NCBI GenBank assembly: GCA_021234155.1
Contig: JAJEKV010000005.1
Location: 22,459,584-22,523,583 of the forward strand
Origin: Isoetes taiwanensis
Taxonomy: Eukaryota; Streptophyta; Lycopodiopsida; Isoetales; Isoetaceae
DNA: 64,000 nucleotides
Reading direction: 5' to 3'
Numbering within the stretch: the stretch's first letter is position 1; every line of letters starts with the position of its first letter. The notes below the pieces were generated by a model. It saw nothing but the letters and a program-made list of their open reading frames with translations. It did not search any database and was not told the origin of the DNA. Both the position numbers and the translations under genes were made by a program. Positions 11,647 through 23,160 of the stretch are shown here, piece by piece.

Positions 11647-13270
11647 CTAGAGCAGATTTAAATATGTACCCCATATTACTTCCTTTACCTCTTCTTCACT
11701 TCCAAATACTAGCCTAATTTTTTTAAGTCTTTCTAGTACCATGTGGAGTAGCTGGTTTAATGATATGAATTCCTTTTGATTCTCATCGAAGTTTAGGGCA
11801 TTTCTCCTTTTCCACATTGAACAAATTGTCCAGGCCCTAGCTATGTGAAAGGACATCTTCTTCATAGGACACCATTCCGAAGGGAGAATTTCCAACATCA
11901 ATTTCTTAGTTCCTAATGGGTAATCGAAGCTATCCAGACTCCAGGCCCATACTTCTTGCAATATTTTGCATTCCACCAGGCATTGTTTTATGGATTCCTC
12001 TTCCTCTTTACATGTGGGGCAGAGTGGGCTCACGTTTTTGTCCCATTTGGAGACTAGATGATTTACCCTTGGGACCCTATGGATCACTTACCAAAGAAAG
12101 CCATTGATTCGTGGAGGGAGGTATTTCAACCAAGCATTTCTCCATATGTTTTTAAGATTGTCCTCCGTGATCACTAGCTCCCACTTGATAGATATTCGAA
12201 GTAATCCCTTTGCCTTCAAGCTACTGTAACATAACTTCACAAATTGGTTTGGCTGTATGTAATGATGCACATCCCATGGGCTTTGATCTCCTCTACATAT
12301 TGTGTTTGGGAGACCATAGCCACACATACCCAAATTGTTTTGTCGGCCTCCTTTAAACCAAATCGGGCCTGAAATATTGCTTAACTGGCTAATTGCTCTC
12401 CCATATACTACTGAACACAACAATATATACCACACTCTTTCCATCTCTTTGCGTCAACCACTATACCTAAGAGGCCTTGTTTATTGCGCATTTCCACTAG
12501 TATCCACCATGGAGGAGAGGTCTCTACTTCAAATTTGCTGATGTCAAGCGTAAATAGTTTCTTTATGGCATTCCAAGTCGAAATAAGTTTCTTCAGGAAG
12601 GGGGAGGCTTCTCTGCATGGCTTAAGATCAAAGAAGGGTGATCACAGGAGCGAGACCTTAACGTAAGGTTTACTATGCTTACATGAAAAGAATAGAGCAT
12701 GGTTGTTGAGGTGCATACCTGGAGATTTCACCTTTTTCTGTAGGATCATCCATATAAATTTGGCTATTAATACTTTGCTTTGTAATACTATATCAAACAT
12801 ACTGATTCCCCTTCTGTTTTGTTCCTCTTGCACTTCCACTAAGCAATTTGATCACTGCTCCCTCTTCGGTTCCTCCCCATATGAAGTTGCGAATCAGCCC
12901 TTCCAATTCCTGCACCTTCTCCCTAGGCGCAAGTAGAATGACATGTATACGTAAGTATTACTTAGCACGTGATTTGCCACAGTAATCCTCCTTGCTAGAG
13001 AAAGCTTTGCTACCTTCCACCAATTTAAGTATTTTTGTATGCCTAGTAGCATTTCATCCTATATTTGTGCATTGGCAATGTTAATGCCCACTGGGATTCC
13101 TAACAAGCTGGAGTGTTCACCCTCAGGGATAATTTTTTATGGTAAACATTCCAAACATATAGGATGCATGTTCTCCAAAGGCCACTATACTGACCATTTT
13201 TTCCAATTTATGAAGCAACCTGAAGCTATTGAGAAGGTGGCCAATAATTGTCCTGGACATGACAGGTTCT
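11647..13270 (-). pseudogene. LINE reverse-transcriptase C-terminal relic with zf-RVT
   Basis: Read on the minus strand, ordered pieces of a plant non-LTR RT appear. Near 13,090-12,960 the KLSLARRITVANHVL segment matches the common LSLAGRI.VANHVL motif. Near 12,880 NFIWGG can be read across frames, and near 12,800 RGISMFDIVLQSKVLIAKF matches the GGLGL..L..N.ALLAKW segment. From 12,150 to 11,940 come LPPRINGFLW and CPTCKEEEESIKQC, the zf-RVT zinc-finger-like domain at the end of plant LINE ORF2. The catalytic RT core is missing, so the copy is truncated. The 5' LTR of the neighbouring element ends 52 bases away. The stops and frame changes mean it is not functional as printed. Confidence 0.65.
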
Positions 13271-13949
13271 GTTTATAGAGGCAGAGGAAAATAACCAAAT
13301 ATTTGTTGAAATATCATCATATAATTACAAGAGTATCTTCAACAGATCAAATATGCAGGAGCAGTACATTTTGAAGAGGTCATTACGATCTTATATTATA
13401 TAGACCATAAGGATCTATAGGCCTATGATAAGGGTTCGTTTTGAAGGAACTGACCTATGGTCAAATATTATCATGGTTAATGGTGAGGTGTCAAAATGCC
13501 ATATGAAGATTTTTGGAGCGAAAAATTGCTATGAACTTAGCAACTAGCTAAGGCAGCCTGATTCGATGGCTAAACCGTCGAAGGCCTCTCGATTTAAACA
13601 CAACATGTATATTCTTGTAAATAGACTGGATTGCACAGGTTCAGGAGGAATGGATTGATCTAATACACCTGTTAAATTAATTCCTGAAAGAAGTCCCGAG
13701 CTACATTAATAGTTTCAATCCCAAATGAACAGTGTTTACATTGCATTATGGTTCAATGGTGAAAATAATTTATGGAGTAATGGTTCTTAAGTTTAGATAA
13801 GTTAAGTGGAAATTCAACTAGCTAGACCCTTAAATCAAATTTGTTATTGTATTGGACTCTAATTTCCAACAATATTAAGCTTCTTTGGTGTTAAGCTTTG
13901 TTTATGATGCTCTCTCTCTCTCCCTTTGATGCTTAAATTTTTATTGCAG
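13271..13949. other. No gene recognised
   Basis: AT-rich, with a CT dinucleotide run near 13,910 and no open frame of note. It ends in a pyrimidine-rich tract and CAG that could be a splice acceptor for the following segment. Confidence 0.3.
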
Positions 13950-14114
13950 GTTCCTTACTTCACATTATGCCAGCAACCGATTTGCTATTGAGGACCACTT
14001 ACTTGCAAGCTTTGCATTGAGAACCGAGGACTCCCAGCATTTTCAGCTGGAAAAGCTCAGCAGGTTATGACAAAAGCAAGTTCTTCCATTGCCCCTTACA
14101 GTTTTGACATGCAG
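13950..14114 (+). other. Exon-like segment of a possible host-gene remnant
   Basis: A pyrimidine-rich TTTTTATTGCAG precedes the segment and ATGCAG/GTAAAT follows it, so both edges look like splice sites. One frame is open for about 40 codons and then stops. Similar CAG-bounded pieces occur near 14,141-14,210, 14,289-14,446 and 14,526-14,583. Together they could be the decayed exons of a nuclear gene. I do not recognise the protein, and chance could produce this pattern. Confidence 0.2.
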
Positions 14115-14589
14115 GTAAATCCTCACTTTTGTGAGAAAATGCAGGGGAGCTTCAGATACATGGCAAACTGATTGAGCAGATTATCAAGCTACCAAGCAAT
14201 TTTGGCCAGATAAGCGTTTTTTGAATAACCATATCGTATTTTATGCCCAACATTTTAGTTTGTTAATTTTATCCCCTATTTTATGCAGCATGTTCGGCTT
14301 AGCACTGGGAACTCATTTCAACGATTCCGAGGATTGAACATATGCAGCATCTCATAACATTACGGCATTATGCTTTGCTGTCATCTGTCTGCAAATATTT
14401 GATCCAGAGCAGGGAAATTGGATGATATCTACAACTTGAGAGAAAGGTGCTTTTTCGTCATATCCTTAGCTCGATTATACCTTTTCCCCTTATCTAATCA
14501 CTGACCATGTTTAATGTTTATGCAGAGATAGACCGACCACATGGTTGCATTCCAGAAGAAACCAGTGGATGCAGCCTGTTAAGTTGTCT

Positions 14590-16188
14590 TGCTCTTTGAT
14601 AAGTACGAAGTCATACTGCCGTGCCAAGGAAAATTCAGAGTAATGTACTTAATGTTATTTCATAATCTTTGGTCATCTTGGGTTATGCAATGGTTGGGAG
14701 GCATCATTTGCTTTAGGAAAGAAAGCAGTAATTCTCCAAATAAGGGTACACTCTTTGGTCTCCTCAGCTCATGCATTGAAGCAGCTTCTTTTGAACAGGT
14801 AATCGAGTGTATGCTAAGGTTTTATCCCGTTGAATTTGATCTGAGCTATTTCTTTCTGCGAATTCCTTGATGCACATATATTGCAAACTAGGATTCCACT
14901 AATACAAGATCATCCCCATATTTTTGGTGTTGCATATGCACATGATGTTTTATTTTTTATTTTGAGGGTAAGGATATGTATTAATATAAATAAATTATAC
15001 AGTGAATATCCCCATTAGGGATAGATAGAAACGATTGTCACTAAATGGGGTTACCCCTCAAGTCTAGTCTTGTACTCCATGGCACGCAGTTCCAGTCTTC
15101 TCTAACCCTAGGTTATTATAGGGTACCTCCCATCTTCTCCCATGGTCGATACTACCTACTTCTTTTGGCCACTTTCCAAGAAAGGTGGATCGAATGATAT
15201 CCCCTTTACAAAGTAATTTAAACTCAAAAGGGGTCTGCCTCTGCTGAGTTGGATGGTACCAAGCAAAATGTTAAATTTTAGGAGTCAAGTTGGTTGAAAT
15301 GATGGATGCACTTCTTTTAGCTGCAAGCTAATGGGAAGGTGGCACCCAATTCATGCAAGGCAGAAGCAGAGAGAATCATGGGAGCATTGTGATATGAAGG
15401 AACATATAAAATTCACAATGGGGGGGAGCAAGGTGTCGAGGTGAGGTAGAGGAGAAGCCTAACATGGCACAGATGTTGCACCATGGGGCAAGGGATGGAA
15501 GAAATAACATGGCCAGGACATGAACATAACGAATATACTTACAACCACCAAGGAACTAAGAAGGAAGAACGAAGAACGAAGACTGGGGCCCCAAAGGTTA
15601 AAAAGGGAAAAGATAAGCATCTGCAACAGAGGACCCACAGGTGTGCTAATGATTCATAAGATTTGAATGCCATTCTCGATGTCTGCTACATATTAAAACC
15701 ATCGTCATCTGAGGCAGAGTGATTGGATAGAAGCAGTAGGAAAAAGCAGAGTAAAATAAAAGATATGGCTGGCACTTTGCATTCTTTAATCAGGATTAGG
15801 GCTTAAATCTGCAAGGGGTTGACATTTTTGGGAGTTATGAAGGGTAAAGATGAATAGGGCAGTGGACGAATGATGGAAAAAATTATTATTTTTTGATTCG
15901 CTATTGGGGAGGGGGGGGGGGCAGGGCTTTGATCAACGGAGTAAAAGCTCCAGCCTCCGGGAGGTCGGAAGGAAGCCATAGCCAATGAGCTTGAGCCTAG
16001 TAAGCGTGTAGGGATCTGAGCAGGGCTGCCAGAGCAAAGGAGGCGTGTGGCTTAGGTCACAGATGATGCAACCCTTTGCTTTGATCTAACGCCAGAGGAT
16101 CAGAAACTCAAAACCCAGATAATCCCCATGATCCTGCTCCACCGGCACCCTTAAACTACACATAAGGTCCCGTGAGCTGGTTGTAATT
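14590..16188. other. No gene recognised
   Basis: One plus-strand open frame (14,589-14,870) has no recognisable motif, and a G10 run lies near 15,910. I see no transposon ends or domain matches. Confidence 0.3.
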
Positions 16189-16541
16189 ATGGCTAACCCA
16201 GATCCAGCCGTATTTGCTCATTTCTTGACGGATCTACAAGTAGCCCTATGTGAATTTCCCTTGCTCTCACAAGACGACTCTCAACGCAAATCTAGTAGTC
16301 GCATCGCACTATGGCAACCCGTCCGCGGACGTTCAAGGAGCTGCGCACTTGGGGCAACTTCTTTACAGAGGCCAGGGATTTCGTGCAGAGAACATTATCT
16401 AATCAGCTTGATTTATCTGTTCCACAGGTGAATCCAATGTTAGTGTTCAGGGTCAAGGATGACATATTTAACAAAACTTGGACTTATTCAAATCTAATAG
16501 ATAGCCTTCAAGATGCCATGATAAAATTATATGTATTTTAA
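16189..16541 (+). other. Two overlapping unidentified plus-strand frames
   Basis: Frames at 16,189-16,431 and 16,311-16,541 give plausible mixed-composition peptides. The second has an RTFKELRTWGNFF segment and then a CAG/GTGAAT that could be a splice donor at about 16,428. I do not recognise a family. The downstream half runs into the AT-rich repeat that starts at 16,461. Confidence 0.2.
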
Positions 16542-16916
16542 TTCTTGTTTATTTTTATAATTTCAGCAGTTTATTTTTAAATTAAAATTATGATAGCTAT
16601 TACAGTATAGAATTAATTTCTACGTTAATTTTCACTCCAATCGATTTAAAATTAATTTTTTTTATAGGAAGAACTATATATAATGAAACTTTAGGTTGGA
16701 AAGTTTATTATTCATGAAGTAACTTATAAAATTGTTAAAAAAAATAATTTAATCCCAAATTTTAACAATAATAAACGAAAATAAAAGTTTATCATTTAAT
16801 TAACTTTAATTTGAAACTCTTCTTAAATTATTTTTAAGATGGCTAAGAGTTTGTAAATTGTCAAATCCTAATAGTAGTATTAAGTCAATCGCTTATCAAG
16901 CTATCTTTCATATACA
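16461..16916 (+). repeat. AT-rich repeat, copy R1 (direct)
   Basis: Starts GACATATTTAACAAAACTTG and ends near CTTATCAAGCTATC. It is a diverged direct copy of R2 at 17,750-18,240, with matching order throughout. R1, R3 and R2 alternate in orientation, so R1 with R3 and R3 with R2 can each fold into long AT-rich hairpins. Confidence 0.6.
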
Positions 16917-16969
16917 TAGTATCCTGATTGCTAAATTTTAAATTTGTTAAATCACTAAAAATTGAAATT

Positions 16970-17206
16970 ATATATTCTCGAAATGTGTAATTATAAATAG
17001 ATTCAAGTGAAAATTAGTGTAGAAAGTAATTTTATGCTTTGATAACTATTATATTTTTAATTTAAAGATAAACTTATATAATTAAAACTTGTAAGAATGA
17101 TTAAAATCAAGAAAAATTAAACGATACTATAATCTTATAATCGCATCCTTGAAGTGCTATCTATTTAATATAAATAAGTCCAGATTTTGCTAAATATATC
17201 ATAAAG
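16970..17206 (-). repeat. AT-rich repeat, copy R3 (inverted)
   Basis: The reverse complement starts TTATGATATATTTAGCAAAA and follows R2 in order: CTTCAAGGATG, then TTATCTTTAAATTAAAA, then CAAAGCATAAAA. It covers roughly the first half of the repeat. With R2 it flanks the segment 17,207-17,749 as an inverted repeat. Confidence 0.55.
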
Positions 17207-17600
17207 GTGTTCGTCTCTTGTTCGCCCGACCTGAGCTTGTTTGAGAAACTACATCTGGTGTTTGAAGTTGATATCCAACTCTAGGTGTTACCTCAACAAG
17301 GTTTTTTGATAGGTTTCTCTTTATGTTTTTTAAATTTTTTGCCTTTTTTAGCACGTACAAAAACTTCTCCACTGGTGAGACATTTATTCTTACCAAATGG
17401 GAAAAATAAAGAGCTTTCGACGCAGCATCATCCCTATAAAAGAATATTGTCTGGTTATAGTTCGATATAAACCCAACAATTGCTACATCAAACACCATGT
17501 CTACATACACTTGTTGCAAAACTTCTACCAACATTTTCTCCTTGTTACTATGAAGATTTGTTGTGCATAAGGTTCTTTTGAAATCTCCCATTGCCAACAT
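17199..17600 (-). CDS. Unidentified 133-codon ORF between inverted repeats
   Basis: Open on the minus strand for 133 codons, with a hydrophobic centre and a basic KKAKNLKNIKRNL stretch. It lies almost wholly inside the 540-bp segment flanked by the inverted AT-rich repeats R3 and R2. I do not recognise the sequence. It could be a fragment carried by a foldback-type element, or an accidental frame. Confidence 0.2.
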   Translation of the reverse strand: MLAMGDFKRTLCTTNLHSNKEKMLVEVLQQVYVDMVFDVAIVGFISNYNQTIFFYRDDAASKALYFSHLVRINVSPVEKFLYVLKKAKNLKNIKRNLSKNLVEVTPRVGYQLQTPDVVSQTSSGRANKRRTPL

Positions 17601-17749
17601 TCTTTAATTTCTCCAACTCCATAAACTCTATCAGATAAATCATCTATATTTTGGGCCATAGTGTCATCAATTATTACTATATCTGTTCTGCTGCATCTCC
17701 TTCCTCACCCCCCTGAATTGTAACGAAAATTCAGGCCAACTTTTCTTAT

Positions 17750-18240
17750 GATATATTTAGCAAAATTTGGACTTATTCAAATCTAATAGATAGACTTCAA
17801 GGATGTCGTGATATGATTATATATATTTTTCAGCTCTTGTTGATTTTAATAATTTTATCAGTTTATCTTTAAATTAAAAGTATCATAACTATTAAAGCAT
17901 AAAACTTATTTCTATATCAACTTTCACTCTATTTAGAATTAAAATTTCATACAAAAGAGTTATATATGATTAAAATGTTTGTTTTTTCAAAGTATTTAAA
18001 GATAGGCACAGATTGAATAGATTATTAGTAAATCATAAAATTGTAAAAAACTAAATTAAATACATATTTCAACAATAATAAACTATCTAAAAAATTGTCA
18101 TTAAAATATAAAATTTATCATTTTATAAACTTCAACCTAAAACTTTTCTTAGAATATTTTTAAAAGTGCTAAGAGTTTGCAAATTATAAAATCCTCGTAG
18201 TAACTCAATCGCTTATTAAGCCATCAAGTTTTTTATACAA
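17750..18240 (+). repeat. AT-rich repeat, copy R2 (direct)
   Basis: Direct copy of R1, inverted relative to R3. It ends exactly where Helitron A's 3' terminus begins (…TTTTATACAA, then ACTAG at 18,241), so the Helitron probably inserted at or near its edge. Confidence 0.6.
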
Positions 18241-18241
18241 A

Positions 18242-18271
18242 CTAGTAAACGTGTGCCCGGCGTTGCCGGGC
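18242..18271 (-). terminator. Helitron 3' terminal hairpin and CTAG end (copy A)
   Basis: On the minus strand a perfect 7-bp stem GCCCGGC/GCCGGGC with loop AAC is followed by ACACGTTTA and CTAG. In Helitrons this hairpin marks the end of strand transfer by the Rep nuclease. The same sequence occurs at 56,879-56,908. Confidence 0.9.
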
Positions 18272-18717
18272 TAATGTCCTAGGCATGTGTTTTTTCTTGG
18301 CCTTTTAACACCCTAGTAAATATGTGCCTCAAACGTCTATATGTGAAATTTTGACGTTATTTGCTTTTGTAAAAAATTTTGTTATTGAAATAATATAATC
18401 TTTGCGTTCATGGATTTCAATAGAGAAAACAATGTTTATAAGGAATGTAGGAGATAGTTTAATCTACCATTGACGGCAAAAAATCTGGAAAGACTAGAAG
18501 TAGTTAAGTACATCAATAAGAAATAAGTACAAAAATACATAAAACACAAAATCTTGTCTTGGCTCATTGATATTTTAGTTCACGATGAAACTCTAAATAT
18601 ACGTCTCCACATGGCGACATCACCAAGGGCCTAATGTTGTACTGCTCGATGCTCACGTGATATATTCATCTCCGATGATAACATCCTAGCCGGGTAAAAG
18701 TGAAATGTACAAAGTAG

Positions 18718-19260
18718 TCATTGATTCGACCCGCCATGACTTCTCACGATTATCGAAAGCACATGAGACAACTCACCCCAAGGTAGGCTCAGATAACGGA
18801 ATCGATAACCGCGATCGGCAAGAAATGATTTGTAGACCCTAAAAAATATTCCATTACATATTCCAATGCAAGTGAGTTCTTTGCTACCAAAACACCAATT
18901 CGCCAAAGGCACGGTGTCGCTTCTCATCCGAAAAAAAAGATAAACAATCAAAGGTTAGTCAAAGCACTACATTACCCGATAAATAGATACATGTTCTCTA
19001 GTCTCCACCTACCTCTTCATAGCACATCCGTAAACAACGCTCCTGATAAACTTTAGCAAACAGAAGTCATCAATTAGTTGGATAAAGCGCCCAACTTGAC
19101 AACCCTCGCTGCTAAATATTTCTTCGAACTTTGCAATGAGCTCCTCAACTTCCACGCCATACCCCATGTACATGAGCATGGTATTTTCGCTCCCTACCAT
19201 ACCATGATCCAAGAGCTGCCAGATGACATAAGTAACACGGAGATGTGGTAGTCCTATCAC
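18718..19260 (-). pseudogene. Helitron downstream exons, copy A
   Basis: Two minus-strand frames (19,260-19,009 and 18,951-18,718) match the downstream exons of copy C at 57,363-58,014. The shared parts are an EVEELIAKFEEIF helix-like segment, then FIQLIDDF, then in the second piece SKELTCIGICNG and RVYKSFLADR. The family is not recognised. The helicase coding sequence ends at 19,439, and a GTGAGT donor with an ATGTAG acceptor lies between, as in copy C. Several breaks relative to copy C are at CAG/CTG positions. Confidence 0.5.
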
Positions 19261-19438
19261 CCTTTAGGCATTCTACACATGGTGACCAAGACATACCATG
19301 GGACTAAAATACGCACCATCTACATGAATGAAGATGTAAGTAAGTAGGATAAAAATAAAAGGAAGGAAGAAAGAAAGTAGAAGATATCAATGAGAACAAA
19401 GAGAAATTAGAAGTGATTTGTAAGTATTAAACTCACAC

Positions 19439-20701
19439 TTAGAGGAGTTCTTTGTATACTATATTTGTTGTATATCGTGATCTATCGACATCTCTTGAAG
19501 CATCTCCATCCTTCGATAGAATGAGTACCTTTATGCCTTGGATTCCTTGAGCTCGAGAGTGCCACGTAGAGTCAGCCAGGATCGAATAATGGATTTGGCA
19601 AATATGCACTCCACCATTTTCATTGTTTGGCCTTGGGACTTGTTGATTGTCATACCAAAAGTCGGACGAATGGAAATTGTATGCGCCAAACGAAATGGGA
19701 GTTCGTGCATTATTGGGCGCCAAAGGTATTCTAAATATGAACACGCTTCCAATATTCTTTCCAAAGGACAATCTCGCATCTATAGCGCCGCCTTCCCAAT
19801 GAACGATAATGAGGCGAGTGCCATTGTAGAGTCCCTTTGCTGTAGAAACAGACCTCAATAACATGACAATCATGCCAACCTTCAAAGTTAATTGATGAGG
19901 AGGCATCCGACTTGAGTTTGTGCATTCAAAAATTCAATAGGATAGGCCATTCTCATTAACAACTCGACAAAGATCAGAATAATCAATAGGTGCAAAGCAG
20001 TAACCACTCATTATCCTCTTGTTTACTTTCATCTACATCATCATTCAAGCATGAAGTATACCCCTTTGCACCCAATAGGACACACTTCCATAATTCGTTG
20101 AAACATCGTGGAATGTCACGGCTTAGTAAGTCATTTAAGTCTTGCGACTTCACACAAATCTCTTCCGAAGACGATCACATCCGATCCAATATTGGGAAAC
20201 GTGGTCTCAAGTCCATCTCCAACTCGTAAAAGATACTCTACAAACGCCTTTTGCTCTTCCGCAGATCTCTTCCCACACTATTCATTACTCGTGATATTTA
20301 CGCTCAGCCTTTATGTTCCTATTACATGATACCATATGTAAGAGCATTTCAAGGAAGCATGCACAATTTGGGGGCGATTTCCTCGTGGAACCACTGTGTG
20401 GAAGTCGGGCTAAAATCTCCTCCCAAAACAACAATGAGTCCCCCAAACAATTTGTCACATAACATAACGTCACGGAGTGTTCTATCCAGTGCTTCATAAA
20501 CATATTTATGCATCATTGGGGCCTCATCCCATATAATCATGCGAGTCGCTCTTATCAATTTTGCCAACTCCGACTGCTTTGGAATGTTGCAAGTTGACGT
20601 TTCATCTATGTTTATCAGTATCTTGAACCTTGAATGTGCAGTGCGCCCACCCTTCAATAAGGTGGATGCAATTCCCGAAGATGCAACCGCCAGTGCAATG
20701 A
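19439..20701 (-). pseudogene. RepHel helicase, C-terminal half (copy A)
   Basis: Continues the PIF1-type helicase after the solo LTR. It contains the Walker B region (IIWDEAPMMHKYVYEALDR, 20,541-20,485), the GGDF segment of motif III, and, out of frame, the C-terminal MTINKSQGQTMKMV motif near 19,650. The family unwinds DNA during rolling-circle transposition. Frames change many times, and many changes against copies B2 and C are at CTG or CAG. The LKVGMIVMLLRSV segment, broken by an 8-bp deletion in copy C, is intact here. The gene continues upstream at 22,253. Confidence 0.7.
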
Positions 20702-22252
20702 TGTGACGTTCCAGGATAATATATGGTATGAATACGTATATTATACTGACACGTCACTAGTACATGTCGACTTAGACGACATGTACACATCGATCATAAA
20801 GGGGTAGTACCCTAGGGTACAACATTGTGACCCATTATATTGCACATGTTAAGGCCACATGTGAATATAACACCCTTTTGCCATGTGGCAATAGCCCATT
20901 GACCAAAAAGGGCCCAGCCCTAAATTCGTGGGGATAAAGGGGCATAAACCCTAAAAGGGAAACCTTTTCAGTTCCCAGCCCCCATAAGTCGGATTGGAAT
21001 AGCAGTGGACGTCTTCTCGCATGAACAAGAGGAGGAACCGGAATTCCTTAGTGGCAGTTTCGATCCAAGCCAAAGAATCTCGAGATTCAAAGAAGATGGA
21101 CGCCTTGAGGAGTGGGAGCCAGCCAAGAAGCGGGTTAGTGGTTGATCCGATAGTTAGATCCGAGCTTTCAGCCCTCATTCCATAGTATTCATTCTTAGCT
21201 ATAGGCTTAACCCCTAGCCTAAGAATGATAGACACTAACAAAGGAACCTAACCATGTATGATTAGGTAGATTAGAATAGATATGTTCTATTGTTTCAGTT
21301 CGGCTGTGATGATGTTTTGACATTCTATGCGCCCACTCTTGTGTATGGGGAAGGGGAGTAGAGACCCAGAGCCCAAGTAGTTGTATGATCATAGTTTTAG
21401 CCCATTAATTCCCAATTAACGCGGTGCATAAGAGCCCGCCCGGGCCGTGGGTGGCGGAGCTAGACCGACCGACAAGGGAGGGCTTGTCTAATCACGGGTT
21501 GATCTCGGGCGGGCGCGTAATCCACGGCCGGGAACGCCGTGAGCTAGGCCTAACACACCTGCACCGCGGAGGGCAGGGTATGGGCTCGACACGTGGGGTG
21601 ATGCGCCATCTTCCAAAGTGAGTTCAAGTCGAGACACGCAGCGGGGGCTCTAGCTCGCCCCGTGATTAGCATGAACCTTTCGGAGGAGAGAGATCTCCTC
21701 CTGCGCCAATGGGACTGGGAGATGCAAACCCAAGAGTCTCCCCCTCCGCTATTCACCCTACAGTTACGGTCAGCTCCAATACTTTTCAGCCTATCCGCAA
21801 AGTATGCATGTGAGGGGGATGATGGAGTGGACTACCCAACGGCCATGTTCCTATGCCAGCCAAATCCATTTGCCATGAATTGCCCCCATTGTTATCCTGA
21901 GACCCTGCCGCCGGGCCGATCCCCATGTATCCGAACTTGGGCAGGATCTTCCCTATGTTATGTTGATGTACCGATGTGTGATGTAGCTACCGGTGATATG
22001 GTGGACCCCCTTCGAGGTGGGTATGTTTATTATCGATTGATGTCATGTGCTCATGTTTTGTTTACGCCTGTTAGGGTCGATCTCGAGGGAGACGGGATGA
22101 ATGACACGCCCATTCTTCCCCGTCGGGTTCTTGGCCACCATCGAGAGCCCGATGTTAGGTGGACAGCCTCACATCAGCGGGCAGATGCTGGTTTGAGGGA
22201 TGATCTCCAGTTTGTATACGATCGGGCATCGATATGAGCTGGGGCCGCCACA
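20702..22252 (+). repeat. Solo LTR inserted in the Helitron helicase
   Basis: A 1,551-bp segment starts TGTGACGTTCC and ends GGGCCGCCACA (TG…CA), flanked by the 5-bp duplication AATGA at 20,697-20,701 and 22,253-22,257. Copies B2 and C have uninterrupted sequence at this point, which proves the insertion. No internal domain is present, so it is best read as a solo LTR left after LTR-LTR recombination. Its first 57 bases resemble the start of the LTR at 11,594. It breaks the helicase before the Walker B motif. Confidence 0.8.
21662..22237 (+). other. 191-codon open frame inside the solo LTR
   Basis: Open for 191 codons, with a short Cys cluster (CQPNPF…NCPHC) in the middle. I do not recognise it, and LTRs rarely encode proteins. 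The stretch is GC-richer than its surroundings, which lengthens chance frames. I list it so that the reader knows it is there, not as a supported gene. Confidence 0.15.
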
Positions 22253-23160
22253 AATGATACCTTTGGAATGAACATAAGACAACATGGTGTTAAAAAGAAA
22301 AACTCTTTCCCGAAAGCCACCGCGCACTCGAACTAAAAACACCCGGCCCTTGTTCTAACATCACGCGCTCATCGATCACACGATCGAAGATAACACGCTG
22401 GTCGGGATATAAGCGGTCCATGCCTTCTTGCACCTCTACCATATCTTCTTGAAACACCTCATCCCTAAATATCATATATGGATCTATTGCACGCCTGTGA
22501 AGAATGAAATTAAACTCCCCTTAAGGATCGCCTACGCAGTTCATATGATCTTCAATGTCTAGAAGTGCCATGTCAAATAATTGATCACATGTATTTACAC
22601 TTTGATCTTCTGCAACCCTTCGTGCCTCATGCAAGAAGTCATCAATCATAGAAAGCTTGACTTCTTCCCACAGTTGTAGTGGATTCGATGGTTCACAATT
22701 TGAAAGGATCATGGCGAACATGTGCCGCAATTGTGGTGGCATGCCCCATGCTGCTGCTTCTTGAAGAGACTCAAGCCATTCCGCGGTCATCTCGGCAACC
22801 CACTAATTAATGCAAGCTTCTTTATATGTTGCACACAACTCCCCGTCAAAAGAGTGTAAATCTTGAAAACTAATTGCACCTTGTCATGCGGGTCAACAGG
22901 AGTCGTAAATAGTATCGCTCTCCTTCTGAAGGATTAACAAAGTACATGCGTCCAATAGTATGAAACTTCTGGGTATTCTCTCTGACCTTCCATTTTCGAC
23001 TGGGTTGATCGTAGGTAAACTTTTTAGGAAAATCATGATAGAGCAATTGAGTAGCCTCTCTAGCCTCTCTACCCCGCATGCATTCATCTCAAAAATGTCC
23101 GGGCCAATGTTGTTCCGTTATTCTTGCTTTTATAATCGGCCCATGCTCATACCTTCTCGA
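22253..23160 (-). pseudogene. RepHel, end of Rep to helicase Walker A (copy A)
   Basis: Matches copy B2 32,160-33,020. It includes the CATYKEACI and WGMPPQLRHMFAMILSN segments and the acidic EEVKLSMIDDFLHEARR segment, and then the helicase start with LEQG and SGKSF (Walker A) near 22,300. In B2 and C the Walker A reads GAGGSGKS; here the bases before SGKS are altered, so the motif is damaged. A 41-bp stretch present in A and C near 22,880 is missing from B2. Confidence 0.65.
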
